From JANYGM01 sp043764015 (lineage in GTDB: Bacteria > Bacteroidota > Bacteroidia > Cytophagales > Thermonemataceae), in NCBI GenBank assembly GCA_043764015.1, contig JAYUKY010000015.1, positions 1 to 64,000 of the forward strand: 64,000 bases of DNA. The letters are read 5' to 3'. Positions 41,973 to 50,080 of this stretch are shown here, piece by piece (position 1 is the first letter of the stretch; each line of letters opens with the position of its first letter). Position numbers and translations under genes: made by a program. A model generated the notes under the pieces. The model made no database searches, was not told the DNA's origin, and saw nothing but the letters and a program-made list of their open reading frames with translations.

Positions 41973-42611
41973 TTATCTATGCTTATCTTCTGGCAATCTG
42001 CACAAATGATAAGAAATCTTCAATAAAAAAAGATAATATCCAAAATAGTCTAAGGAGGCTATTCTGTATTTTAATAGTTGGGTGTTTAGTTTTTGTAATT
42101 CTTTGGTAGGAAACCAGAAAAGCTTGTCCAACATAGCTAAATATTCTTTTCCATTTTTTGGGTTTGGTGGCAAATAAAAGATGTTAGAATTTTGCTGATT
42201 TTTGATATTAAATTCAATATTTTCTATCTTAATATTTTTATTTTTACATATTTCTGAAAGATAATCTTTGAGTTCTACAAGTGGTGCAAACAAGATTTGC
42301 TTGGGTATATCTCTGTTTTTGGTTTCATCTTCCATATCACAAGTGCTAGACACAATGATAGCACTTGTGATTTTTTTCTCATAATTTCTTGTTTCATCAT
42401 TCCAAAAAGGTACTCTAATCTCAGCAATCAAATCCCCCTGCAATAAAAATCCACTTTCAGAACTAAGATAAAAGTGTGTATAATTTTTATCTGATTCAGA
42501 TTTCTCAGCACGAAATTGTGCTAATCCCTTACGCAACCTGTCTTTATCTGTTTCATAAATATATGGTTGAGATAAAAATTTCTCAAAAAAAGTAGTATTA
42601 AACTCAACCAT
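41973..42611 (-). CDS. Unknown protein, third gene of a three-gene operon
   Basis: About 212 residues from the ATG at 42611 (MVEFNTTFFEKFL), which follows the stop of the preceding gene by one base and implies translational coupling. No signal peptide or membrane helix. A central segment has GFLLQGDLIAEIRVPFWN and then a conserved-looking AIIVSSTCDMEDETK; the SxTCD pattern is one I associate with uncharacterised accessory proteins but cannot name. The C-terminus has Trp/Tyr-rich helices. It is the last gene of the unit with a TIGR04255-like first gene. Confidence 0.65.
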   Translation of the reverse strand: MVEFNTTFFEKFLSQPYIYETDKDRLRKGLAQFRAEKSESDKNYTHFYLSSESGFLLQGDLIAEIRVPFWNDETRNYEKKITSAIIVSSTCDMEDETKNRDIPKQILFAPLVELKDYLSEICKNKNIKIENIEFNIKNQQNSNIFYLPPNPKNGKEYLAMLDKLFWFPTKELQKLNTQLLKYRIASLDYFGYYLFLLKISYHLCRLPEDKHR

Positions 42612-42612
42612 A

Positions 42613-42969
42613 TTACAACATTCCTTCAATTATTGATGTATTTTTTAAACTTCTCTCCCATACTTTTATTAAAATATCATATGCTTCACCTGTAAGCGGT
42701 TTTGAGCCTTCAAACATTTCATTTCCTAAGCCAATAAAGTCACCTTGTTGCAAAAAAGCATCACTTTCAATAGAATCATCTTCTTTTATTGGGCTAATTA
42801 CTGCTTTGGAATAATATAAACTAAATAGATAAGTTGATTTCTCCAATGCAGAAAAAACAAAGGCATCAGGTTGAAAATAATCTTTTTTAAGATATTTAGT
42901 GGTATCTTGTATTATTTCAGTGTGACTGTTGCTATTGTTTTTTGCTATTTCTTCTGTCATAAGTATCAT
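42613..42969 (-). CDS. Small acidic protein, second gene of a three-gene operon
   Basis: About 115-118 residues; the ATG at 42969 overlaps the stop of the preceding gene (42974-42976 region) by none but lies 4 bases after it, and a second ATG is at 42960. Acidic, soluble, with the segment AFLQQGDFIGLGNEMFEG and a C-terminal helix EAYDILIKVWERSLKNTSIIE. It shares the LQQGD/LLQGD pattern with the following gene, perhaps meaning the two bind alike. Family not recognised. Tight packing with both neighbours marks it as part of one operon. Confidence 0.6.
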   Translation of the reverse strand: MILMTEEIAKNNSNSHTEIIQDTTKYLKKDYFQPDAFVFSALEKSTYLFSLYYSKAVISPIKEDDSIESDAFLQQGDFIGLGNEMFEGSKPLTGEAYDILIKVWERSLKNTSIIEGML

Positions 42970-42973
42970 ATTT

Positions 42974-43705
42974 CTAGCTAATTAAAGTTTTGAATTTTTC
43001 TTGTGTAATGGTTTTAAATGCTTTCACAGCATTAAAATGCGAGTTTTCTATGGTTTTTTGCCAATTACTTGAACTTATATCACGTCCCATAGATGTTAAG
43101 CAACCACATTGCAAAGTAACATTTTTCTTTGATCCAATGGTCTGACAAACGGTATTTAAATAAATTTTCGTATGTGTATCAACTAAAAAATCACTTTGAA
43201 AAGCGTGGTTCAACTCTGTTCCTTCCTTAAAATCACTCATATCTGGCACGTGTTTTAAGTAACTGGCTAAATGTTCATTTACTTTAATTTCAAATCTATT
43301 GATATATAAAACATTAGTATGTATAAGGATTTTTCCCAAACCTAAATCAAAAAAACATTGTACATATTTTCTTATTTTAGGTTCAAAAACCTCCCAACCT
43401 TCATAATGACCAGTAGAATGAATAGAAAGTAGTGCTTTGCTCATTATTATGGCATATTTCTTATCTTTATCTGTGTAAATCATTCGTAAATCACCTATTA
43501 CTTGTTCTTGCAAACTTTGCCCAGTTTCAGGATTAAAAGTAATATTGATTTGTGTAGGATTTTGTTCTTGTGAGTTCACAAAACCCTCACTTTCAATAAG
43601 CTTGAAAAAATCTGCAAACTTCCCAACATTCCAATTTGGCTCTTTATCTCCATCAAAATTAAAGGCACAAACTGCTTCTATTATTTTATGATTGTTGAAT
43701 TCCAT
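42974..43705 (-). CDS. TIGR04255-like protein, first gene of a three-gene operon
   Basis: About 243 residues from the ATG at 43705 (MEFNNHKIIEAVCAFNFDG); an upstream ATG at 43756 lies before the predicted promoter box (43746-43753). The N-terminus NHKIIEAVCAFNF followed by a Trp and a long beta-rich domain ending in HFNAVKAFKTIT matches the sporadically distributed TIGR04255 family, whose function is not known. The pattern of strands (YAIIMSKALLSIHSTGHYEGWE) is in line with that. It leads an operon with two small unknown genes, a setting typical of accessory modules. Confidence 0.7.
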   Translation of the reverse strand: MEFNNHKIIEAVCAFNFDGDKEPNWNVGKFADFFKLIESEGFVNSQEQNPTQINITFNPETGQSLQEQVIGDLRMIYTDKDKKYAIIMSKALLSIHSTGHYEGWEVFEPKIRKYVQCFFDLGLGKILIHTNVLYINRFEIKVNEHLASYLKHVPDMSDFKEGTELNHAFQSDFLVDTHTKIYLNTVCQTIGSKKNVTLQCGCLTSMGRDISSSNWQKTIENSHFNAVKAFKTITQEKFKTLIS

Positions 43706-43745
43706 TTGTTTTTTGATAATTAAATAAAAACTCTCTATTTCTCTG

Positions 43746-43753
43746 CAAACATA
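43746..43753 (-). promoter_or_regulatory. Promoter of the three-gene operon
   Basis: TATGTTTG on the minus strand, with a TTTG -33 box 20 bases upstream. The predicted transcript start is about 35 bases before the ATG at 43705. Confidence 0.55.
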
Positions 43754-43786
43754 CATCTTCTAACTTAAAAAAACAAATACAAAAAA

Positions 43787-43850
43787 TGCTTATATTGATG
43801 TGAAAATTACAAAAACTAATTTCTATACCAATATAAGCAAAAATCATTCC
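43787..43850 (-). terminator. Inverted repeat after the acyl-CoA dehydrogenase gene
   Basis: TGCTTATATTG and CAATATAAGCA flank about 42 bases; the long loop makes it a weak terminator candidate. Confidence 0.4.
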
Positions 43851-43863
43851 TCAAAATAGATAC

Positions 43864-45672
43864 TTAAAATATCAATTCTTTTTCTGTCATAAGTGTAAGT
43901 ACATCAGTATCAAGCAAACGTGTGGCATAAGATTTTGTTTTTGGTAATTCATACGCAAAATAAAACTTCATTGTATGGATTTTACTTTCATAAAAACTTA
44001 GTTCATCTCCTTGTGGATTATTACTTAAAATGGCTTTTTGAGCCACAATAGCCTGTTTTAGCCACTGCCACGACACTACAATTAGGCTGGCAAGTTCCAT
44101 AAACAAATTAGCATCAGCCAAAAACAAATTGTATTCTCCTTTCATTGCAAACGGCACCAAATGCTGAATAACTTGTTGCAAACGCCCTAATTCTTTTTGC
44201 AAAGTTTCACTATATTTCTTCAAATCATCAAAAGCAGCTGCTTCTTGTATGGTTTGCATTATTTCTTGCGCCAAAAGCATTACTGCTTTTCCATTTTGCA
44301 TAGTGATTTTTCTTCCTAACAAATCTTGCGACTGTATGCCTGTTGTACCCTCGTAGATGGTCGTAATGCGTATATCACGAGCCATTTGCTCCAAAGGAAA
44401 ATCTTTACAATAGCCGTAACCGCCCAAAACTTGCATACCTTCACTTACAGAACGTATTCCATGTTCTGCGGGGAAAGTCTTGACAATAGGTGTAAGCAAA
44501 TCCAACAACAAAAAATATTTTTCTTTATCCTCTTGACTTTCAGATGCTTCTGATAAATCTGCATAACGTGCAGCCTCCATAGTAAGTCCCAAACCACCTT
44601 CAGAAATAGCTTTTTGTATGAGTAACATACGCCTAACGTCTGGGTGGTTGATAATTTTAGTTTGAGGGACATTTTTAGCATCTTTTTCCATCAAAGAACG
44701 CCCTTGTGGTCTTTCGTGGGCATATTCTAAGGAGGCATAATAAGCTGCTGATGCAATAGCCGCACCCATAAGCCCAACCCCAATACGTGCTTCATTCATC
44801 ATTTGAAACATATATTTTAGTCCTTGATTAGCCTCACCAACGAGCCAGCCCTCACAATTATCTTTATCACCAGCAATAAAATGCACTGCAGGTGTGCTTT
44901 TTTGCCCCATTTTGTGGTAAATTCCTGCTGTAATCACATCATTATCAACAAATTTGCCGTTTTCTTCTCTAAATTTAGGTACAATAAACAAAGAAATACC
45001 TTTTGTGCCTTTTGGTGCGCCTTCTATGCGTGCAAGCGTAAGGTGAATGATATTTTCTGCACAGTCGTGGTCACCTGCAGAAATAAATATTTTTTGCCCT
45101 TTGATTTTGTAAGAGCCTGTTTCTGTAGGTTTTGCACTACTCGTGATGTCGGAAAGGGAGCTACCTGCTTGTGGTTCTGTAAGTCCCATAGTGCCTTGCC
45201 ACGTTCCTGCAAGCATTTTTGGAAGATATTTATCTTTGAGTTCTTGCGCGGCAAAACTTGCAATAAGTCGCCCTGCACCCGCAGAAAGCCCTGTGTACAT
45301 AGTTGCGCCATTGTTTGCAGCACTCAAAATGTACGAAACAGCCACCTGCACAAGATTTGGGAGTTGTTGTCCACCATCAGCGTAGCTATATGTTGCGCCT
45401 ATCATACCAGCATCACCCATTGCTTTGAGATATGCTTTTACGGCAGGGTGAACTGTGATTTTATTATCTTTTAGTTGTGGCTCATTGGTGTCCATTTCTA
45501 TATAGGCAGAGTGCAAAATGTTATCTGCAATTTGTCTAGCTGCGTCAATGACCATATCAAAAGAGGCGTTGTCATGGTCTTTGTAGTGGTGCAAATTGGT
45601 TAATTCTTTTGCATTAAAAACTTCGTGCAACAAAAATTTTAAGTTGCGAGGGCTATAATATTGCTTTGCCAT
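43864..45672 (-). CDS. Acyl-CoA dehydrogenase
   Basis: FAD enzyme of about 602 residues from the ATG at 45672 (MAKQYYSPRNLKFLL) that introduces the 2,3 double bond into acyl-CoA in beta-oxidation. The length fits the large AcdA/FadE-like branch with an extra C-terminal domain. Visible motifs are GTWQGTMGLTEPQAGSSLSDI (FAD binding), KIFISAGDHD, GYGYCKDFPLEQMARDIRI and the catalytic Glu in TTIYEGTTGIQSQDLLGRK. The extra N-terminal residues of the longer frame are hydrophobic and lack a normal start. Monocistronic, no other beta-oxidation gene here. Confidence 0.93.
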   Translation of the reverse strand: MAKQYYSPRNLKFLLHEVFNAKELTNLHHYKDHDNASFDMVIDAARQIADNILHSAYIEMDTNEPQLKDNKITVHPAVKAYLKAMGDAGMIGATYSYADGGQQLPNLVQVAVSYILSAANNGATMYTGLSAGAGRLIASFAAQELKDKYLPKMLAGTWQGTMGLTEPQAGSSLSDITSSAKPTETGSYKIKGQKIFISAGDHDCAENIIHLTLARIEGAPKGTKGISLFIVPKFREENGKFVDNDVITAGIYHKMGQKSTPAVHFIAGDKDNCEGWLVGEANQGLKYMFQMMNEARIGVGLMGAAIASAAYYASLEYAHERPQGRSLMEKDAKNVPQTKIINHPDVRRMLLIQKAISEGGLGLTMEAARYADLSEASESQEDKEKYFLLLDLLTPIVKTFPAEHGIRSVSEGMQVLGGYGYCKDFPLEQMARDIRITTIYEGTTGIQSQDLLGRKITMQNGKAVMLLAQEIMQTIQEAAAFDDLKKYSETLQKELGRLQQVIQHLVPFAMKGEYNLFLADANLFMELASLIVVSWQWLKQAIVAQKAILSNNPQGDELSFYESKIHTMKFYFAYELPKTKSYATRLLDTDVLTLMTEKELIF

Positions 45673-45868
45673 TATTTTTTGATGTTGTTTTAGTATTGAA
45701 AGGATATTTTTTGATAATGTAAATCTACACAAAAACATCAATAAAATGTATTTTGTTCAGACTACGCTATAATTTGTGAATTTAGTAAAATATCAAGCAA
45801 ATACAAAAAACGCAAGCTAAATAATTGGTATTTATGCGTTATTGCCTTAATTATTCTGAAAATAATAA

Positions 45869-45906
45869 CAAAAGCCACTTAATTTATTAAATTAAGTGGC
45901 TTTTGT
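45869..45906. terminator. Terminator of the HEPN-like gene cluster
   Basis: AAAAGCCACTTAATTTA and TAAATTAAGTGGCTTTT form a perfect hairpin. It follows the last small frame of the minus-strand cluster at 45910. Confidence 0.8.
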
Positions 45907-45909
45907 TCT

Positions 45910-46002
45910 TTACAAATCCAATACAAGCATATTTTCGTGTTTATCTTCTGGTATAAATGCCTTTCCTGTGATGATATGTGTAGGTTTTTCTATTTTGTAC
46001 AT
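45910..46002 (-). CDS. Possible 30-residue protein at the end of the HEPN-like cluster
   Basis: Frame MYKIEKPTHIITGKAFIPED..., ending NMLVLDL. Its ATG overlaps the last codons of the preceding gene by 13 bases, and its stop is just before the terminator at 45869-45906. Its Val/Leu/Asp end and its placement exactly filling the gap suggest a real translated frame or the frameshifted end of the preceding protein. No family recognised. Confidence 0.35.
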   Translation of the reverse strand: MYKIEKPTHIITGKAFIPEDKHENMLVLDL

Positions 46003-46232
46003 TCTTTCATCAGTTGAAAAAATAAACCTTCACAAGGAAGTTCCTGGCTTAAACGAAATACAAAATCTGCTTTAAATTGTCGGTAAGCCTGATTTTGATT
46101 AAATATTTTTGGCAAAACTTCAATACAATGTGTATTATCACTTGTATCAAGTTCATAGGTAAATTGTAGTTGTGGATTTTCCACAACCAGCCTTTCTAAC
46201 TCTTGGAAAATGATTTCTTGGATTTTCATCAT
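45990..46232 (-). CDS. Small unknown protein, partner of the HEPN-like gene
   Basis: About 80 residues (start MMKIQEIIFQELERL at 46232), 10 bases after the stop of the HEPN-like gene. A longer frame to 46346 would overlap that gene and is unlikely. Layout: an N-terminal helix, then strands with FTYELDTSDNTHCIEVLP, a helix and a C-terminal ELPCEGLFFQLMK strand. The THCIEVLP and PCEGLFF pair recalls small uncharacterised accessory proteins. As the small second gene of a two-gene unit, it could be an antitoxin or immunity protein, which is inference. Confidence 0.6.
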   Translation of the reverse strand: MMKIQEIIFQELERLVVENPQLQFTYELDTSDNTHCIEVLPKIFNQNQAYRQFKADFVFRLSQELPCEGLFFQLMKECTK

Positions 46233-46242
46233 AGATTTATGG

Positions 46243-46884
46243 TTATTCCAGTGAAAATTTAGATATAATAGTTTCTGTAACTGCTGATAAATTAGGCATT
46301 TTATCAGAAGGGAAAATAGTTTTGCTTTTGTTCCCTTTGCAATCAAGTTCTTTTTTTAATTTTCCTTTTACATCTAATTCTTCTCTTGGCATTTCAATAA
46401 ATTTTTTTACTGCCTCCTTTACTACTCTCAATAAAGGTATTAAATTGACACGAGTTAATTCATTAGCGTTATTTGTTTCAAAAATAAGACTATTTTCATT
46501 TCCTAAATCTATTATTGTATTTGGGGTTAATGTATTATTATGAGTTAAAGGACTACGATATTGTTTATAAAATGCTTCAATTATTTTATTAGATAATCCT
46601 AGATTAAACAGTTTTTCGTGATTTAAGATAAAAAAGTGCCCTCCATTATTTTTAATAATTTTAGGTTTTCCTTCTATAATAATACTAGAATCTTTGAAAT
46701 TAGACCCAATAGCATCAATGATTGAACTTAGTAAAATAAACGCTGGAATACCAAGGCAACCGTCTTTAAACATAAAATCAGATTCATTATCTGTAGATTT
46801 ATCAAACCCAATACAAAGTTCAACAGCCTTAATGTTTTCTTGTAATGCTCCAATTGTAAATTTTTCAAAATTTTTAGCTAGCAT
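46243..46884 (-). CDS. Possible HEPN-domain protein
   Basis: Soluble 213-residue protein, unknown family. It is mostly helical in its first 170 residues and holds the segment AFYKQYRSPLTHNNT, in which Arg110 and His115 form an Rx4H motif preceded by an aromatic, like the catalytic motif of HEPN ribonucleases. The usual polar residue after Arg is Ser here. The last 45 residues are Lys/Glu-rich. Its start codon adjoins a 27-bp perfect inverted repeat. With the 80-residue partner downstream, the arrangement resembles a toxin-antitoxin pair, but the HEPN call rests on one motif only. Confidence 0.6.
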   Translation of the reverse strand: MLAKNFEKFTIGALQENIKAVELCIGFDKSTDNESDFMFKDGCLGIPAFILLSSIIDAIGSNFKDSSIIIEGKPKIIKNNGGHFFILNHEKLFNLGLSNKIIEAFYKQYRSPLTHNNTLTPNTIIDLGNENSLIFETNNANELTRVNLIPLLRVVKEAVKKFIEMPREELDVKGKLKKELDCKGNKSKTIFPSDKMPNLSAVTETIISKFSLE

Positions 46885-46944
46885 AAATATTAGATTTTTT
46901 GTTTATATTTTTGACACAAATATAAACAAAAAATCTAATATTTA
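46884..46944 (-). promoter_or_regulatory. 27-bp perfect dyad over the promoter of the HEPN-like gene
   Basis: TAAATATTAGATTTTTTGTT ... (46884-46910) and its exact complement (46918-46944) surround TTGACAC. On the minus strand it includes TATATTTG, a TAnnTTTG -7 box. The dyad ends at the ATG, so the transcript may also fold to cover its start. It could be an operator for self-repression. Confidence 0.65.
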
Positions 46945-47004
46945 TAAAATTTTTGATGATAATCTTTCATTTTTTCATTTCTTGCATTTTTAAACAAAAT
47001 TGCT

Positions 47005-47012
47005 TAAATTTG
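47005..47012 (+). promoter_or_regulatory. Promoter of gcvP
   Basis: TAAATTTG with a TTG 20 bases upstream (46982-46984). The leader is only about 38 bases, so there is no room for a glycine riboswitch. Confidence 0.6.
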
Positions 47013-47056
47013 TGTATTAAACTCAAATAATTTAGGCAATAAATATCTTCTTATAA

Positions 47057-49978
47057 ATGAAACTTAATCTCCGTAATTTTGAAAAGTTTGAGCAACGCCA
47101 CAACGGCTCTAATGCCACTCAAACGCAAGCAATGCTTGATTTTATTAAGGCAACTTCCCTTTCTCAACTTATAGACCAAACTATCCCTAAGTCTATTCAG
47201 CTCAAAAAACCGCTAAATCTGCCACAAGCGCAAACTGAACAAGAATTTTTAGCTTCTTTTAAGAAAATTGCGCAGAAAAATAAAGTTTTCAAATCTTATA
47301 TAGGAATGGGCTACTACAACAACTTTACGCCCAACGTAATCCTAAGAAATATACTAGAAAATCCTGCTTGGTACACTGCATATACGCCTTATCAGGCAGA
47401 AATAGCGCAAGGACGACTAGAAGCACTTATCAACTACCAAACAATGGTAATTGACCTTACTGGAATGGAAATTGCTAATGCCTCTCTTTTGGACGAAGGA
47501 ACAGCAGCAGCAGAAGCTATGACAATGCTACACGCTCAACGCAAAAGTGAACGCAAAAATGCTAATACTTTCTTTGTGTCAGAGCTTTGTTTTCCTCAAA
47601 CCATTGATTTGCTAAAAACTCGTGGTACGCCTATTGGTATCAATATTTTGGTAGGTGACCATACAAAAATAGATTTGACAGATACCAATATTTATGGTAT
47701 TATGCTACAGTATCCTGCAGGAAATGGGGAAATTTTTGATTATTCTGCACAAATTGCAACTGCAAAAGAATTAGGTGTTTACGTTTCTGTAGCGTCTGAT
47801 TTACTGGCACTTACGTTGCTCACACCTCCTGGTGAGATGGGCGCAGATGTCGTTGTGGGTAGCTCACAACGTATGGGTGTGCCAATGGGCTACGGAGGTC
47901 CTCACGCAGCATTTTTTGCTACAAAAGAAGAATTTAAAAGACATATTCCAGGTCGTATCATAGGCGTTTCTCTTGATGCAAAAGGAAATAAAGCCTACAG
48001 AATGGCTTTGCAAACTCGTGAGCAACATATCCGTAGAGAAAAAGCTACTTCAAACATTTGTACGGCACAAGTTTTACTTTCTGTAATGGCTGGAATGTAT
48101 GGCGTTTATCACGGTGCAAAAGGGCTTAGAGCTATTGGAGAACGTGTTTTTGGACTTACAAGCCTGCTAAAACAATCTCTACAAAAAATGAATTTCGCTA
48201 TTGAAACACAAAACCACTTTGATACACTCAAAATTGCGGTTTCTGATAAATCAAAGGTGAAAGAAATTGCAGAAAAACACGAAATGAATTTCCGTATGTT
48301 TGAGGATAGCAATAATGGTAATTTTATTGGAATTTCTCTTGATGAAACAACGACAATAGAAGATGTTGAGAAAATCTTAAAAGTGCTTTCAACAGCTGAA
48401 AACAAAGAAATTTATTTTAAAATAAATGATTTGGCAAGCGAGATTTCTCTTAATCTCCCTGAAAATTTGCTAAGAAAATCAGCGTATATGACGCACCCTG
48501 TTTTTAGCAAATACCATATAGAACACGAGATGTTACGTTATATGAAGTATTTGGAAAACAAAGATTTGTCATTAGTTCATTCTATGATTTCTTTGGGAAG
48601 TTGTACAATGAAACTCAATGCAACTGCAGAAATGATACCTGTTACTTGGAAAGAAATGGGTGCAATTCACCCATTTGTGCCACTTAATCAGGCGCAAGGT
48701 TATATGGAAATGTGCCAAAACCTAACAGAATGGCTGAAAGAAATTACTGGTTTTGATGCTGTTTCTTTGCAACCAAATTCTGGTGCGCAAGGTGAATATG
48801 CAGGACTTATGGCTATTCGTGGCTATCACCTCAAAAATGGTGATACACACAGAAATATCGCTCTTATTCCTGCGTCTGCTCACGGCACTAATCCTGCCTC
48901 TGCCGTTATGGCTGGAATGACTGTTGTCGTTACGAAAACAGACGAAAAGGGTAACATTGATTTGGTTGATTTGAGAGAAAAAGTAGCACAACACAAAGAA
49001 AATCTTTCTTGTTTGATGGTTACTTATCCTTCTACTCATGGTGTTTTTGAGGAAGCTATACAAGAAATTTGCGCACTTATTCACGAAAATGGTGGGCAAG
49101 TTTATATGGACGGTGCTAATATGAACGCACAAGTTGGGCTTACTTCTCCTGCTAATATTGGAGCTGATGTTTGCCATTTGAATTTGCATAAAACATTCTG
49201 TATTCCTCACGGTGGTGGTGGTCCTGGAATGGGTCCTATTTGCGTGAAAGCACATTTAGAACCATTTTTAGCAAGCCACGTAGTCGTGGACATCAACAAA
49301 AATAATATGGGAGCAGTTTCTGCTGCGCCTTATGGAAGTGCAAGTATTTTGGCTATTTCTTATGCGTATATTGCTATGATGGGTGGAGATGGTTTGACTC
49401 GTGCTACTGAAATGGCTATTTTGAATGCCAACTATATCAAAGAACGCCTAAATGGTCATTTTGATGTGCTTTATACTGGCTCACAAGGACGTGCAGCACA
49501 CGAGATGATTTTGGATTGTAGAGATTTCAAAAAGTTTGGTGTTGAGGCAGAAGATTTGGCAAAAAGACTGATGGATTATGGTTTTCACGCTCCTACATTA
49601 TCGTTTCCTGTCGCAGGAACGCTGATGATTGAGCCAACAGAAAGTGAAAGCAAGGACGAGTTAGATCGTTTTTGTGATGCTATGATTGCGGTGCGTGAGG
49701 AAATCAGAGAAATAGAAAACGGCAAATATCCACAAGATAATAATGTCTTGAAAAATGCACCTCATACGGCTGTGGTGGCACTTTCTAGCACGTGGGAATA
49801 TCCGTATTCTCGTGAGAAGGCGGTTTATCCGTTGCCTTATGTGAAAAATGCTAAATTTTGGCCAGCGGTTAGTCGCATTGATAGTGCGTATGGAGATAGA
49901 AATTTGATGTGTAGCTGCATTCCATTGGAAGAATATACGCAAAAAGAAGAAACAACTTCTACAGCAGGTGCTAATTAG
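47057..49978 (+). CDS. gcvP: Glycine dehydrogenase (decarboxylating), P protein
   Basis: PLP-dependent P protein of the glycine cleavage system; it decarboxylates glycine and passes aminomethyl to the lipoyl H protein. At 973 residues it is the single-chain form in which both halves are fused. The PLP lysine is Lys712 in HLNLHKTFCIPHGGGGPGMG. Also visible are YNNFTPNVILRNILENPAWYTAYTPYQ near 100 and SLGSCTMKLNATAEM at about 515-530. The H, T and L genes are not in this window. It has its own promoter and a strong terminator. Confidence 0.97.
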   Translation: MKLNLRNFEKFEQRHNGSNATQTQAMLDFIKATSLSQLIDQTIPKSIQLKKPLNLPQAQTEQEFLASFKKIAQKNKVFKSYIGMGYYNNFTPNVILRNILENPAWYTAYTPYQAEIAQGRLEALINYQTMVIDLTGMEIANASLLDEGTAAAEAMTMLHAQRKSERKNANTFFVSELCFPQTIDLLKTRGTPIGINILVGDHTKIDLTDTNIYGIMLQYPAGNGEIFDYSAQIATAKELGVYVSVASDLLALTLLTPPGEMGADVVVGSSQRMGVPMGYGGPHAAFFATKEEFKRHIPGRIIGVSLDAKGNKAYRMALQTREQHIRREKATSNICTAQVLLSVMAGMYGVYHGAKGLRAIGERVFGLTSLLKQSLQKMNFAIETQNHFDTLKIAVSDKSKVKEIAEKHEMNFRMFEDSNNGNFIGISLDETTTIEDVEKILKVLSTAENKEIYFKINDLASEISLNLPENLLRKSAYMTHPVFSKYHIEHEMLRYMKYLENKDLSLVHSMISLGSCTMKLNATAEMIPVTWKEMGAIHPFVPLNQAQGYMEMCQNLTEWLKEITGFDAVSLQPNSGAQGEYAGLMAIRGYHLKNGDTHRNIALIPASAHGTNPASAVMAGMTVVVTKTDEKGNIDLVDLREKVAQHKENLSCLMVTYPSTHGVFEEAIQEICALIHENGGQVYMDGANMNAQVGLTSPANIGADVCHLNLHKTFCIPHGGGGPGMGPICVKAHLEPFLASHVVVDINKNNMGAVSAAPYGSASILAISYAYIAMMGGDGLTRATEMAILNANYIKERLNGHFDVLYTGSQGRAAHEMILDCRDFKKFGVEAEDLAKRLMDYGFHAPTLSFPVAGTLMIEPTESESKDELDRFCDAMIAVREEIREIENGKYPQDNNVLKNAPHTAVVALSSTWEYPYSREKAVYPLPYVKNAKFWPAVSRIDSAYGDRNLMCSCIPLEEYTQKEETTSTAGAN

Positions 49979-49994
49979 TATTCTTTAAATTCCT

Positions 49995-50037
49995 ACAAAA
50001 AACCTATCAATATCTTTAATATTGATAGGTTTTTTGT
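49995..50037 (+). terminator. Terminator of gcvP
   Basis: AAAAAACCTATCAATATC and GATATTGATAGG-type complement followed by a T run (AATATTGATAGGTTTTTT). Confidence 0.85.
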
Positions 50038-50080
50038 ATATTTGAAAATATCTTTATCATTCAATAAAACTTATAAAACA

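Noticed and set aside
43706..43756. Upstream start of the TIGR04255-like gene
   Set aside because: It lies on top of or before the predicted promoter box, and family similarity begins at MEFNNHKII.
47013..47056. Glycine riboswitch before gcvP
   Set aside because: The leader after the promoter is under 45 bases, too short for the aptamer.
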